From assembly GCF_030272615.1 (NCBI RefSeq), contig NC_081413.1, forward strand, positions 188,786,169 through 188,850,168: a stretch of DNA of 64,000 nucleotides, in the 5' to 3' direction. Every line of letters begins with the position of its first letter. The stretch's first letter is position 1. The notes beneath the pieces were generated by a model. It worked only from the letters and a program-made list of their open reading frames with translations, made no database searches and had not been told where the DNA came from. Position numbers and translations under genes: made by a program. The stretch is from Cryptomeria japonica (taxonomy: Eukaryota; Streptophyta; Pinopsida; Cupressales; Cupressaceae). This document shows, piece by piece, positions 46,114 through 57,904 of this stretch.

Positions 46114-47463
46114 TTAATTTGGAATAGGTGCACCTAACTCGATAGGTAAGGTGCTTTCTTTATTTGACACAATTTCCTTCTTTTTCCAAATCATCTGTAA
46201 TTTTTCTTTTATTTCTTCAGTGTCTTTTGTAGGTTGATCTTTGCAATCTCCAGCCAAGTGTTTAACTTTGGGACAATGAAAACATGCCATACCAGGATTT
46301 CTCCATGATCTTCGGTTGTTCATTCCAAACCTTATAAAATAGTTAGCACTAATATGTCCATATCTTCCACAACATTCACACCATATCCTTGTATTGTAAT
46401 CTCATGGTACTGCTGTATATTGTTGGTAAGGATCTGTGTAAGTTCGGTAACCTCTAGTGTTTGCTCGGTGTGCAGACCACATGTAGTTCTTTTGCTTAAA
46501 CCAACACTTCTCGGTACTATGTCCATATCTATTGCAGTTTCTACAAAACCCTTTGAATTTTGCCTTCTGATAATTGTTAACAGACTTTGTCCTACATTGA
46601 TTAGATGTGTGACCATATTTATTGCAATTGTAACAATAACCATTGGACTTAGTGACATTCAGTTGCTTACCTTTTCTGATTTGGCATATGTTGGCAGTGT
46701 GACCTTGATTTCCACAGTAGTTGCAAATAGGCTTCTTTCTTTTGATGTTATTCCTATTTCCAGCTTGCTTTGATGATTCTCCTCTCTCGGTTGTATGAAT
46801 TCCTTTCTCGATAGTCTTTTCCTTTGTAATCGAGTCCTGCATCTCTGTTAGGTCTTCTTGTATTCAGTTGCTCATCCAACATCTTTGATGCTTCATAACT
46901 CTTCTTCAGTGTTTCTTTGGATTTCTTCTCTGTTTCAAGTTCATCGGTTAACTTTGATACTTCAAGTCTCAATGCTTGATTCTCATCATTCTTCAGAATT
47001 GCTTCATGATGTGCATAACCTAGTTGATCTGATAGGTTTCGTTGAATTCCAGTCAACCTTGAGTTTTCATCATTCTTATCAGATACTAAGACTTCAAGTT
47101 GTTGTTTCTCTCTTTCTAGATCTCTTACTTTATCCTCGGTTGTTCTTAATGCATCTAGATTTTCAGTCATCTGTGTGCTAAATGTTCATGTTCTCTTTTC
47201 ATTGCTTTTAGTTGATCAGCCAGTGCTTTGTTCTTTTCTTTCAATATTCCAATCATTTCTTTAGTTTCTTCAGATATACTGTTCTCAGATGATGTCTCAA
47301 TTTGTTCCACTAACTCTTGAGAGTCCCGCAAATCATCAGATAATCTTCTTCTTACTTTCAGAGATTTTTGCATTTGCCTTTGTATGTCTGCAATCACTTG
47401 ATTAGCATGATCCAGCTCTTCTTGCAAATATGCAATCCTCCGAGATTGTTTATAGCCTTCCAT
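46114..47463 (-). pseudogene. Element A coiled-coil and zinc-knuckle (Gag-like) protein
   Basis: Starts at ATG 47463 (MEGYKQSRR), only about 50 nt after the primer-binding site. The first half is a long heptad-rich coiled coil (YLQEELDHANQVIADIQRQM ... RLEVSKLTDELETEKK). The second half has four complete CCHC knuckles, CNYCGNQGHTANIC, CYNCNKYGHTSNQC, CRNCNRYGHSTEKC and CFHCPKVKHLAGDC, plus one decayed (CECCGRYGH then Tyr for the last Cys). Frameshifts lie near 47168, about 46800 and about 46400. No capsid domain was recognised, so it is either a diverged Gag or an RNA-binding accessory protein. Confidence 0.7.
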
Positions 47464-47510
47464 TGATAAGATCTTTCTCTTTAGGCAGTTAAACCCTTTT
47501 CCAAGATTTA

Positions 47511-47523
47511 AGCTTTGATACCA
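47511..47523 (-). promoter_or_regulatory. Element A primer-binding site
   Basis: The sense strand reads TGGTATCAAAGCT two bases after the LTR end. This is the initiator-Met tRNA site of Copia elements (TGGTATCAGAGC) with one change. Confidence 0.88.
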
Positions 47524-47525
47524 AT

Positions 47526-48633
47526 TGTTAGGCCCAATATGGAAAGCTAATGTACTGAGAGGGGAGGGGTGAATCAATACTCCAAAATATTTCTTCAACA
47601 ACATCTTTACTGTTATGCATAAACCGAATAGTGCAGTAACATAAAATAAAACTAAAACAAATAGATAACAATCATACATGATTCACTCCATAACACATAT
47701 ATTTTGGTTACGCAGAAACTCTTGGTTAGAGAGAAAAACTGTGGTGGGGATGGCACCCACAACTTCACTACTGCAATAATAAAGAGTGCTCTGTTAGAGC
47801 TACATGTTTAGCTATTTCTAATAGCTTACTCTGCTAGGAGTAACAAGATATGTTAGATCTACCTTGCTCAAGGATTTTACAACACTTAATCTAAATGTTG
47901 CACCTGGTTAGAGTCTTTACAATTTATAGACCTAATTAGAGTCTTTTACCCTGTTAAAGGTTTCTCTTACAACTTCACAATATTACAATAAAATCATTAC
48001 AAATATCTGCAACTTTACATATGAAATGTTATAGTAGATTCTATGTGCTCAGAATAGATTACCTTGCTTATAGCATACCTCGGTAAGCCATATAGTAACT
48101 CGGTAAACCCTTCTGTTTACTTTGTTCTTCGACTGTTCTCTGAAAACCTTCTCGGTGACCTCTATGTCTCTATAACAATCTTCTTACATTCATGCACACA
48201 CACTTAACTCATGCTGTATAAATAGATCTTCTTAAGATGGTGATCCAATTCATTGCTTCGATCTTACAAACACGATTTATAACCATGTAAAATATTTCAT
48301 TGGTTAGATGACCTCGAAATCATACACAATCTTCTAGTGCAATTTCCAATGTGATAACAATTAGATGTGCCTCGATCTTGTAACATGTTTTCATATGTAT
48401 GTCCAGGTTCAATGAATCTGGTAACACGTTTCACTCGGTGTGTCATCTTTGTTGCTTGGTAGACATGAAATGATACTCGGTGGATAGCTCGGTGTATACT
48501 ACATTTTGAGACTACTTTCTTCTATAACCAACTAGACTGTGCATACCGACTGAATATTTCGGTAGTAGTAACTGACTAGAGTATATAGAATAACTTTGAC
48601 ATGAAACTAATGGCAACTTGATAAGTAGTAACA
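47526..48633 (-). mobile_element. Element A 5' LTR
   Basis: TGTTAGGCCC to AGTAACA. Carries the same hairpins and motif array as the 3' LTR. In this copy the terminal hairpin has one arm changed to TCAATAC. Confidence 0.92.
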
Positions 48634-48638
48634 CAATC
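48634..48638. repeat. Target-site duplication of element A, right copy
   Basis: CAATC, one mismatch from CAATT at 22470-22474. Confidence 0.88.
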
Positions 48639-49770
48639 AACATCAGTGAATACCTGTAAAGAAAAATTGCCTCTGTATGGATACCATAATCCATAATCAT
48701 CTGTCCCTCTAAGATATCTAAATATCCTCTTTACTGTTGTCATATGTGTCTCCTTAGGGCTCTTCTTAAATCTTGATACTAAACCAATTGCATGGGCAAT
48801 ATCCGGTCTCCTGTGAACAACATAGTGCAATATTCCAATCATGGACCTGTATTCCCTCTCATCCACGGAGGGTGAATCATCCTCTTTCGACAATCTGCAA
48901 TCGATAACCATAGGTGTTCTAACCGGTTTACAATCTTCCATTCCAAAGGTCTTTAACACTCCCTTCACATACTTGGACTGATAGATAAAAATACCACCTT
49001 TCAGCTATTGGACCTACAATCCAATGATTTTTTTATCTCACCTATAAGAGACATCTCAAATTATTTCTTCATCTCATCTGCAAAAGTCATACTCATATCA
49101 TCATTTCCATCAAATATAATATCAATAAATAATTTTGCAATCAACATCTTGTCTCCTTCAGTCTTCAAATAAATATTGTTGTCCTCACTGGTTCTCTAGA
49201 ATCCTATCTCTATCAAATGTGCATGAAGTCTTTCAATCCATGCCCTTGGTGCTTGCTTCAATCCATATAATTCCTTATGCAGTTTGCATACCATATTCTT
49301 ATCTTTTGTCAATGCAAACCCATCCGGTTGTTCAATATACACCTCTTCTTCAAGAATACCATTAAGAAATGCTGACTTTACATCCATTTGATAGAATTTA
49401 AAGCCTTTAAAAGCTCCAAATACAAGTAGCATTCTAACTCCTCCAAGCCTAGAAATCAGTGCAAAGGTCTCTCCATAATCTTCACCTTCTTCTTGTGCAT
49501 ACCCTTTGCATACTAGTCTTGCTTTGTTTCTAACAACTTCACCATTTTCATTCAACTTGTTTTTGAATACCCATTTTATACCAATCACATTCTTATCATC
49601 AGGTCTAGGAACAAGTGACCATGTAATTTTTTTCTCAATCTGACCAATTTCTTCATTCATTCCATTTAACCAATCATCATCCTTAAGAGCTTCTCTAACT
49701 GTCTTTGGTTCAACTCTAGAAATCAAACATGAGCTTTCTCTGATTTTCCTTCTAGTCTGCACTCCAACAT
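48639..49770 (-). pseudogene. Element C reverse transcriptase and start of RNase H
   Basis: Reads PKTVREALKDDDWLNGMNEE, NVIGIKWVFKNKLNENGEV, FYQMDVKSAFLNGILEEEVY and LYGLKQAPRAW (49720-49220). The catalytic segment (about 49122-49140) is LFIDIIF where relatives have a Tyr-Val-Asp-Asp; one Asp codon is missing. The connection continues from 48968 (FGMEDCKPVRTPM) into the RNase H beginning FTDVD, where element A interrupts. A frameshift separates 49196 from 48968. Confidence 0.9.
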
Positions 49771-49903
49771 TCTTGTCACCTATGATCTAGTCTTCAGAAT
49801 GATTTAACCTTACATATCTAGGAATTACCTATTCTGGTTCAACAACCTCTTCTTGTTCTTCATCTTCTTCATCTACCGGTTGAACTTCTTCCAGTACACT
49901 GTT

Positions 49904-51300
49904 CTACTCAACATCTTTTTGTACATCCGGTTCAATAAACACAAGTATTTTTTCATCATCAGCTGGATCGGATTTGTTGGTATCATCAATTTTATCAGGA
50001 AATTCATCAATTTTTACATTCACACTCTCCACAATCTTCTTTGTCCTTTTGTTGTAACACTTGAAAGCTTTGCACTTAGTGGAGTAGCCAAGAAATGTTC
50101 CTTCATCACTCTTAGCATCAAATTTACCAGTATAATCATCTTTTTTTATAAAACATATGTTGCCAAAAACTTTGAAGTAACTAACACTAGGAGTTCTACC
50201 ATACCCTAACTCATGAGGTGTCTTATCATTACCTTTCTTAACAAGTACTCGGTTCAATGTGAATACAGCAGTAATGATTGCTTCTCTCCAAAATATCTTA
50301 GGTACATCTCCCTGTATCAGCATAGTTCTTACAGCTTCAACAATGGTATGGTTTCTCCTTTTTGCAGTTCCATTTTGTTGTGGTGTTCTTGGAGCAGATA
50401 ACTGCCTCTTAATTCCATTCTCATCAGATGTAAACTCTCCACCCCGATCAGATCTCAGGCACTTAATATTTTTACCGATTTCCTTTTCTACTAAGGCTTT
50501 GAATGCCTTGAACTTGCTGAAAGCATTTGACTTTTCCTTCAAAAAAGTAACCCACATCATTCTAGAAAAATCATCAATAAATATTATGAAATACTTGTCA
50601 CCATAAAAACTTACAGTCCTCATAGGACCACATAAGTCAGTGTGCACCAAATTTAGAATATGCTCAGAAGAAAAAGATTTGCTCTTAAAAGAAGATGTAG
50701 TCATCTTACCCAACTGGCATTCTTTACATAACACATTGTTTGGTTTAACAAGTTGTGGCATACCTCTCACCATACTAGATTTGCTGACATTAACCACATC
50801 ATCAAAGTTCACATGACAAAACCTTCTATGCCATAACCAGCTATCTTCAACCTTAGCAACCAAACAATTATTCACATTAGCATTCAAATGGAATAAGTTA
50901 CCTTTAGTTTGTTTACTAGTAGCAATCAGTTCTCCTTTGCATCCTAAGATCTTGCAAACTCCACTCTTAAACTCGTGATGATAACCTTTGTCATTCAACT
51001 GACCAACACTCAACAAGTTATATTTTAAAACTTCAACCCAAAATACATCATCAACATTACTTGTACCATTCAAAGCGATAGAACCTTTACCTTTAACCAT
51101 AAAAGGTGAATTGTTTCCAAATCTTACTACACCATCATCAAATTCTTTAAGAGAAATAAACTTATTCTTATTACCGGTCATGTGGCGTGAGCAACCACTA
51201 TCAAAAATCCATTCATCACTGTTGTCTATGCAAGATACTAAAGCCTTCTTATTAGACAGATCTTCCTTAACAAAAAACAAAGACAATCTCCTCATTGTCT
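49904..51300 (-). pseudogene. Element C protease, GAG-pre and integrase
   Basis: The frame is open for about 505 codons. The protease active site FDSGCSRHMTG is intact (about 51190-51220). GAG-pre/zinc-binding follows with HRRFCHVNFDDVVNV and CKECQLGK. Integrase shows HTDLCGP and RSDRGGEF, the first two catalytic Asp. The third catalytic residue, normally Glu in NG-x-A-E-R, is Lys in PQQNGTAKRRN, and about ten residues before it are deleted. So the longest open frame in the window codes for an integrase that cannot be active. Confidence 0.92.
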
Positions 51301-52270
51301 TCATCCTCAGATTCCTCATCAGTGGCACCTTCATCAACTGCAACATAACAATGTTTCTTTCCTTTTCCCTTATATTTTGTAAACTTTTCTTTTTGATCAT
51401 TATTAGGACAGTGTGCAACAATATGTCCTATCTTGTTACAAGAGAAATATTTGAGAGGCAACTTACCTTTGTACTTACCAGTGCCTCTAGGAAGACTTTT
51501 AGCCAATAGGGCTTCAAACCCCATCAGATTACCTTCATCATCCATATCGACTTTACTACCACCAAGATGACTTGACCAGCATTCATGAATTTGACAAACA
51601 TCTTTCCCTTTTCTCATCGATACACTAAATATAGATGCTTTAAAAGAAGATTCTGTCTTAGGTACACTATTATCAAAACTGTTTAACTCAAAGCAGTGAG
51701 CTTACCAATTAAAGAATCAACAATAACCTTATCCTTACTAACTGACCTCAACTCTTGAATAATAGACACTCTAATTGCATAGGCAGACAATAGAGTTCTA
51801 AGTATCTTACTCACAACAATGTCTTCTTCTATAGTACCACCAACACTCTTGATTCCACTGAGGTGGACAACCTCTTTAATCTTGTGTCCATACTGAGTAA
51901 TATTTTCACCTTCGAACATTTTCATATCATCAAACTTTCCTCTAAGACTCTCTTATTTATCCTTTTGAACATGCTTATCACCACCATAGATTAATTATAA
52001 TTTCTCCCAAACTTCAAAAGCAGTCTCTAAACCATGGACACCAATATATTCAGTATCAGCTAGTGTACTTACTATAGCTTCCAATGCTTGAATGTTTTCT
52101 TGCTGCTCCTTCAACTGATCGGTAGTTAGAGGACCTATAGGAGGTACATACTGAGTAATAACAAGCTTCCAGAAGTGAGCAGCCATACCTTTGATATATA
52201 TCTTCATTCTATCACTCCATATCCGGTAGTTGTCCTTAGTGAACTCGGGACCCTCCTTCTTCATCATCTT
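51301..52270 (-). pseudogene. Element C gag
   Basis: In sense direction from about 52267: FTKDNYRIWSDRMKIYI (start of a Copia Gag, UBN2-type), AFEVWEKL, MKMFEGENITQYGHKIKEVV, LRTLLSAYAIRVSIIQEL, then a knuckle YFSCNKIGHIVAHCP, where the first Cys has become Tyr. Stops near 51993 and about 51960, plus a frameshift near 51680, interrupt it. Confidence 0.88.
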
Positions 52271-52321
52271 CCTCAGATATTTTCCTCAAGCGATTAAGCT
52301 TCTGCACAAAGAGGACCAAAT

Positions 52322-52333
52322 ACTCTGATACCA
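52322..52333 (-). promoter_or_regulatory. Element C primer-binding site
   Basis: Sense TGGTATCAGAGT, the initiator-Met tRNA site, lies two bases after the 5' LTR end. Confidence 0.9.
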
Positions 52334-52368
52334 ATTGTTAATGTGAGGATTCGGTTAACACTGAGAGC

Positions 52369-52389
52369 GGGGGGGGGGGGGGGGGGGGG
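52369..52389. repeat. 21-base G homopolymer
   Basis: Lies in the loop of the LTR terminal hairpin, where other copies have only 4-7 G in a row. It may be real slippage or a sequencing artefact. Confidence 0.8.
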
Positions 52390-52596
52390 TGTGAATCAGT
52401 GATAACAAAAAATTGCCAACTTTCACCAATTTGAACAATACTTCACAAAACAGTTCATAACCAGTACCAATAGTTGATCTAACAATCACTTAATGCAGAT
52501 TTACCAAAACATTATCGGTAACAACTAAAGTGTTCATCAACAATTAAAGATATCAAATGCATAATCCATCACAACATGAACACAAGGATTTTTCAT

Positions 52597-52622
52597 GTGG
52601 AAACCCAAATGGGAAAAACCAC
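52597..52622 (-). promoter_or_regulatory. ENE-like hairpin in element C 5' LTR
   Basis: Outer stem GUGG/CCAC, internal loop of five U facing three U, inner stem CCC/GGG with a four-base loop. Confidence 0.5.
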
Positions 52623-53888
52623 GGTGGTAGTTGGTACCCACAAAATATTGCACTTTTTCGGAATGCGTCTTATTAGGAGCCTAGCCCGATTAGGAGCTTG
52701 ACAACAATGCCCGGTTAAGAGTAGACCCCGTTAGGAGTCACTCGGTCAAGGGATTTTACAACTTATCTCTATTAGGAGCTTTATCCTCTTAGGAGTAACT
52801 TCATTGGAGGATTTAAACTCAAGTTGTTGAGCTACCTGGTTAAGGGATTTATACAATCAGGCATGTTAGGACCTACCCGGTTAAGGGATTTTAATGCTGC
52901 TGCAACTGTTAGGAAACAATAGATAAACGATCTAGACTCAACACTTCATAGCTTTCTATAACAGATCCTTGTCAGCTCTGATCTGCTTCTCTCATGCCGA
53001 CATCTCAATCTGGTTTGACACACACACACACTTCTTTGATTATCGACACACTTAACCTTCTCAAACTTGACCTAAATAGACTTTACAATTAGGTCAATTG
53101 CAAAACCCTGACCTACAATGAATCTAAATCAAAGATCATATTAGATCATTAAAAATTATTATAGATCATCATAGAGATAATTACAACAAATTAAAAGACA
53201 ATTATAGTCGTTGAATGATCATAATTCATCACTGCACATCGATCTGATAAGTTGTCAAACCCTTCTCATATTTTGCTAAGCACTTCGTTGCTTTCCAATA
53301 AATTCGATCCTTGTACGTGCCAAAACAACATCTTATCTTTTCACATGGATTCTGACACGTCATCATCAACTTATGAACATGAAAAGAATCACTGCCAAAC
53401 CATAAAACATCACCAATCAAAGATCTTGACATTGGTTCTCAAACCCTAGCCGTTATACAACATTCAATAACAAACATGACTTCCAGTTCTCCAAACATGA
53501 TACGGTTCAAGTCAAAGACTCATTATGATGTCATAAGCACACATTCCAAACCGCAACACCTGACTCAACACAGATCACTACTGCAATCATCTCCTTCTAT
53601 ATTCCTTCTTACCGGGCTACTTAGCAGTTTTGTTATCCAACTCAATCCAATTGAATTAATTACCGGTGAGACTTAACCAGTAGACTTAGATGAAATACAA
53701 AGCATAAACAAACATGTACAAATATGGTTTCCCTCAATGACAACATAAATAACTGATCATCATATCATAGTTATATCATCACCAACAGTCCATCAATATA
53801 TCATCATCAACAGTCCTTTAATATATAATCACCAACAATCCTTTACTGGTACATCATCATCTCGATCAATTATGCCAACATGCCAACA

Positions 53889-54784
53889 TCCTTGACTATT
53901 CTATTCTTTCTTTCCATGACACCATTTTGTTGTGGTGTCCTAGGGGTTGAATATTGTCTTCTGATTCCATGCCTCTCATAGTAGTCTTCAAATTCATTTG
54001 ATGTGAACTCACCTCCATGGTCTGATCTTAGACATTTAAGCTTGTATGCACTTTCCTTTTCTACCATTTTCTTGAAGACCTTGAATCTCTCAAATGCTTG
54101 AGACTAGTCTTACAAGAAGATGGCCCATGTCATTCTTGAAAAATCATCTATAAGCAGCATAAAGAAATTTTCTCCATTTAATGCCCTTGTCCTTGTAGGC
54201 CCACACAAATCGGTATGCACAAGCTCTAGTGGCCTTGTAGTTGAGTATTCTTTAGTCTTGAAACTTACTTTATTTTGCTTCCCTCTTTGACACTGATCAC
54301 AGAAGGTGCTTGCAGGTTTGATAATCTGTGGTATGTGCCTTACATATCCTTTCTTGCTTACTTTGACCAAATTGTCAAAGTTAATGTGTCATAACCTTCT
54401 ATACCATAGCCAACTCTCATCAACATGTCCCATCATACATTGAGACTCAAAACATTCCTTCAAGTTGTATACATTTCCATCTGTTATTTTACCTTCTGCA
54501 ACTAGTTTACCATTACTCTCTTTTCTGATTTCACAACCCTTGGAATCAAATGTAAACTTATATCCTTTGTCACACATTTGACTCACACTCAGCAAATTGT
54601 GTTTTAGACCTTCAACATAATAAACATCATGAACTTTCAGCTTGCCATCAATGTTTAGTGTACCTTTACCCTTGATTTTGATTGATGAATTGTCTCTGAA
54701 CCTTATTGAACCACCATTCTAATCTTCAAGCCTGGTGAATTTCTTCTTATCACTAGTCATGTGGTTAGAACAACCCCTGTCAAC
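53889..54784 (-). pseudogene. Element D protease end, GAG-pre and integrase N-terminal part
   Basis: Sense order: DRGCSNHMTSDKKKF (protease site; the usual Ser is Arg), LLSVSQMCDKGYKFTFDSKG, GAG-pre/zinc-binding (LVKVSKKGYVRHIPQ, CDQCQRGKQ), HTDLCGPTRT, LIDDFSRMTW, RSDHGGEFTSNEF and PQQNGVMERKNR, in which the third catalytic Glu is kept. It is interrupted on the right by element E and on the left by element C. Several stops are visible (for example near 54110). Confidence 0.9.
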
Positions 54785-54789
54785 TACCC
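54785..54789. repeat. Target-site duplication of element E, left copy
   Basis: TACCC is repeated at 62411-62415. Confidence 0.92.
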
Positions 54790-56370
54790 TGATGGGGAGG
54801 GGTTCTCAAAGAGAGTCACACCTTGCTCAATAGGTATTTGAATGGTGTTTTAGTGGCCTCCTATCATTCTTCACTTGTCCATTAACAATTCAAACATGCA
54901 AACTCTCTTGGAGTGCTCCCTATCAATTTGTGCTCTTTAGTTGCTTCAAGCATGATTGAGATTCACAAGGGTAAATCCAACCATTAAACTATCCAACTCT
55001 CCAACATGTACTTGCAGGGGTTTTGGGGGGTGTTTTATAAGTGTTTGAATTCCAATCAAATGGTTCTTCAATTGGTTTTTCACCATCTTCTCATCGCTCC
55101 CTCTTTCTCCTATTTTTTATGCCTAGTAGCCTTAGAGCCCCAATTAGGCCTACCTTATTGGTTTTTGGGCAATTACTCAAAAATCTCTCAAAGAACCTCC
55201 AAAAACCTTTGGTGATCCTAGTATCCTTTTGGACAAACTTTTGAATCCACTAGGGTAGACAATCTGGTCAGTCCGTACTGGTATGGATCCCAAAAATGGC
55301 ACTTTTAAGGGGTTTTGAGTTAGCAGACTTCTTCAAAAGTTTTTAATTCTTTTTGCAACCTCTCACACCTCCACCTCTTCAATAAGACTCTTTCCTACAT
55401 CACGCTTCCATGCCAAACACTTAGCACATTCACAACTGTTCAACCCTGCAAGCATACACAACGTTTTCAATCATTTTCCTAATTGGGCTATGACTGAGCT
55501 CGCCTAGGAAATGATGGAAACTTGCTTCCAAACAAATTCCAGGCCATTACAAAACATATTTACACTATACAAGGGTTCCATGACTTGAATCCCAAGGTTC
55601 ATTGAGTAAAACTCAAGGGATTTCAAGTTGGAACCATGACTGGGCTCTTGAACCCTTGCTCAGGCCGAGAGAAATACAAATTTGTAAACACACTTCAAAC
55701 CTACACTAAAAGAAATTAAAAATACCTCTTGAGCAATAAAATAATATACAATAAGCCACCATGAAAGAACAATATCAAGGTCAATCCATTTGGTACAGAC
55801 TGCTGCTACAAAATGACAAAATTACAAGGTAAAATCTGGAAATTATCTTTAAATTCTATTCAAACTTGCTCACAAATGTTCCAATCAATGTAAAATCATT
55901 CTCAGTACATTTTATATGCCCTTTTTTTCATAACCAACTCTTCATCGATTGCCTAACCACCGATTTTCTCAAAAATGCAAAGTTGCTCAAAAAGTTGCAA
56001 AAAGTTGTCAAGCAACAATGACAACTTTTGCTCAAATGTGCATTTCTACCTTTTATGCCTTTCTACTCATACTAAACCTCCTAGGATGAATCCCTAACAC
56101 CAAAATGACATGCCTAAATTCCTAATGAGGCTTTACAAGACATTTTACATCATAATGCAAATTTATGCCATTTTAGGTTTACAAGGGCTCATAGGCCAAA
56201 TTTAAGAAATCAAAGCACCTAGATGACAATCACCTTCAAATGACTATCAAACACACATGTGGACCTCTAAGTAGTACATTATTCAAACACTAATCCAAAA
56301 TATGGACTATCACACCAAAAATTAGAAAATGCATCAACAAAATGGTTAAAAGCTAGGTGCTCCTGCACCA
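54790..56370 (-). mobile_element. Element E 3' LTR
   Basis: TGATGGGGAGGGG to GCTCCTGCACCA on the + strand. It has 25-60 bp not shared with the other LTR, mainly near 55020-55080. No gene in it. Confidence 0.92.
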
Positions 56371-56382
56371 TACTCCCCCAAT
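56371..56382 (-). promoter_or_regulatory. Element E polypurine tract
   Basis: Sense TTGGGGGAGTA ends at the 3' LTR start TGGTGCAGG. Confidence 0.82.
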
Positions 56383-56434
56383 GAGAAAGAAGTCAAGTGA
56401 CTACTTTAGGCAAAAAAGAAATGGGAATTCCAAG

Positions 56435-57900
56435 TTAAGAAAAGTATGCTTCAAGTGCCCAAGTAGCCTCAGATGCTAGAAGGTGTTGCCATTTGACCAA
56501 GTGCTCCATATAGGCGGTGTGCCTTGTCTTCTTGAGAATCCTAGAATCCAATACTTGCTCAGCTTGTGGCATGGTTGCAAGTGGTAAGGGCAGGTTTGAA
56601 AGTACTTGAGAGACCTCTGAGACTCTTCTACATTCCAATATAAGTGTGCCCTTATACTGCACCAAATATGCAACATTAAATATAGGAGATAAAGCCATGT
56701 CCCCGAGTAGGTCTAGTTTGTAGGCATTGTTTCCATACTTGGCCAAGACCTTACAAGGTCCAATCCTCCTCATCTGAAGTTTACAAGGGACACCTTTATG
56801 AAGCCTTTCTCTGTTCAAATGAACCATGACCAAGTCCCCAACAACAAATTGTATATCCTTTCTTTTCTTATCTACTTTATCTTTGATCTTTTGAGAGGTG
56901 TCTAGTAGGGTTGTCCTAACCTGCTCATGAATCTCTTGCATGGATTGAGCCATGTCCATAGCATGTCCACTCTGTTGTCCCATCTTCCCAACATCTCTGA
57001 GCTCCAAAATACCTCTGGGATGAAGGCCATACACTATCTCAAAAGGAGTCTTACCGGTTGATCTATTCACACGTTCATTGTAGGCAAACTCATCTTGATG
57101 GATGAGCTGATCCTAAGCTTGTCCATACTCCTTTGTCAAACACCTAAGAATATTTCCAAGTATTCTATTAACCACCTCTGTTTGGCCATCTATTTGGGGA
57201 TGGTAGGCTGAACTGAAAGACAAGTTAGTACCCAATATTTTCCATAAAGTCTTCCAAAAATGACCAATAAACTTTGCATCTCTATCTGATACTATGATGA
57301 TAGGTAAGCCATGAATCATAATGACTTCCTTGAAAAACAAATGAGCAATATGAATAGCATCATGAGTCACCTTACATGGAATAAAATGGGCCATTTTGCT
57401 AAATCTATCTACCACAACATAGATACTATCAAAACCTGATTTGGTCTTGGGCAAACCAACAACAAAATCCATACTTACACACTCCCATGGACGGTTTGGG
57501 ATAGGTAAAGGCTGATAAAGACCAACATTAGAAGAAGTACCCTTGGCTCTTTGGAAAACCACATATTGCTCCACATATCTTATGATATCCCTTTGCATCT
57601 TAGGCCAATAGTAGAATCTTTGGACAAGTTCCAAAGTCTTATTCAATCCAAAATGTCCACTTAAGCAACCATTGTGCTTTTCTTGCATCAAATTTTCTCT
57701 CATGGACCCTCTAGGTACACAAAGTTGTCCTCCTTTACACAAAAGACCATCTTGTAAGGTAAAATCTGCATATTCATCATGAAAATGATTTCTAAATTCT
57801 TGACAAACCTTGTATATGGCAGCAAAGTCTTCATCATCTTGGTATAAACCCTTGAAACTATCCACTCCAATGCTCTTGAGCTGCACTTCTTGAACTGTTA
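56435..57900 (-). pseudogene. Element E integrase and chromodomain-like C-terminus
   Basis: Integrase: GHFGLNKTLELVQRFYYWP, then YVEQYVVFQRAKG, where both zinc-binding Cys of the usual C-x2-C are lost. Catalytic Asp, Asp and Glu are readable in VSMDFVVGLPKT, IVSDRDAKF and GQTEVVNR. A TAG near 57113 interrupts the frame before DQLIHQDEFAYN. The C-terminus has GDLVMVHLNRERLHKG and RRIGPCKVLAKYG, then HTAYMEHLVKWQHLLASEATW, which resembles the second half of a chromodomain. In relatives this domain guides insertion to heterochromatin. Confidence 0.9.
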
Positions 57901-57904
57901 GTAA

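Larger units (their letters stand above)
22475..48633 (-). mobile_element. Element A: LTR retrotransposon without pol, carrying an unknown gene
   Basis: LTRs at 22475-23597 and 47526-48633 (1123 and 1108 bp, about 3-4% different over the first 480 bp) have a tRNA-iMet-type primer-binding site and a polypurine tract. Excluding element B it is about 7.9 kb. The interior codes only for a coiled-coil, zinc-knuckle protein next to the 5' LTR and for a frame of about 1,100 codons ending near the polypurine tract. No protease, integrase or reverse transcriptase is present, so it must be mobilised in trans, probably by a Copia relative whose LTR hairpins and primer site it shares. Confidence 0.9.
20224..53888 (-). 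mobile_element. Element C: Copia retrotransposon inserted in element D
   Basis: LTRs at 20224-21754 and 52336-53888 (1531 and 1553 bp) are flanked by TCCTT. Excluding element A the element is about 7.5 kb. Sense order from the right: primer-binding site, gag, protease, integrase, reverse transcriptase, then RNase H, which is split by element A. Several catalytic residues are lost (integrase Glu to Lys, one Asp missing from the reverse transcriptase motif), so it cannot move by itself. Confidence 0.93.
52336..53888 (-). mobile_element. Element C 5' LTR
   Basis: TGTTAATGTGAGG to TGCCAACA. Contains a 21-G run in the loop of the terminal hairpin, the U-rich hairpin at 52597-52622 (GUGG/CCAC, U5/U3, CCC/GGG) and the GTTAGGAG array (52670-52900). 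Confidence 0.92.

Noticed and set aside
46354-46773. Open frame of 139 codons on the + strand
   Set aside because: Complement of the zinc-knuckle region of element A; no family features.
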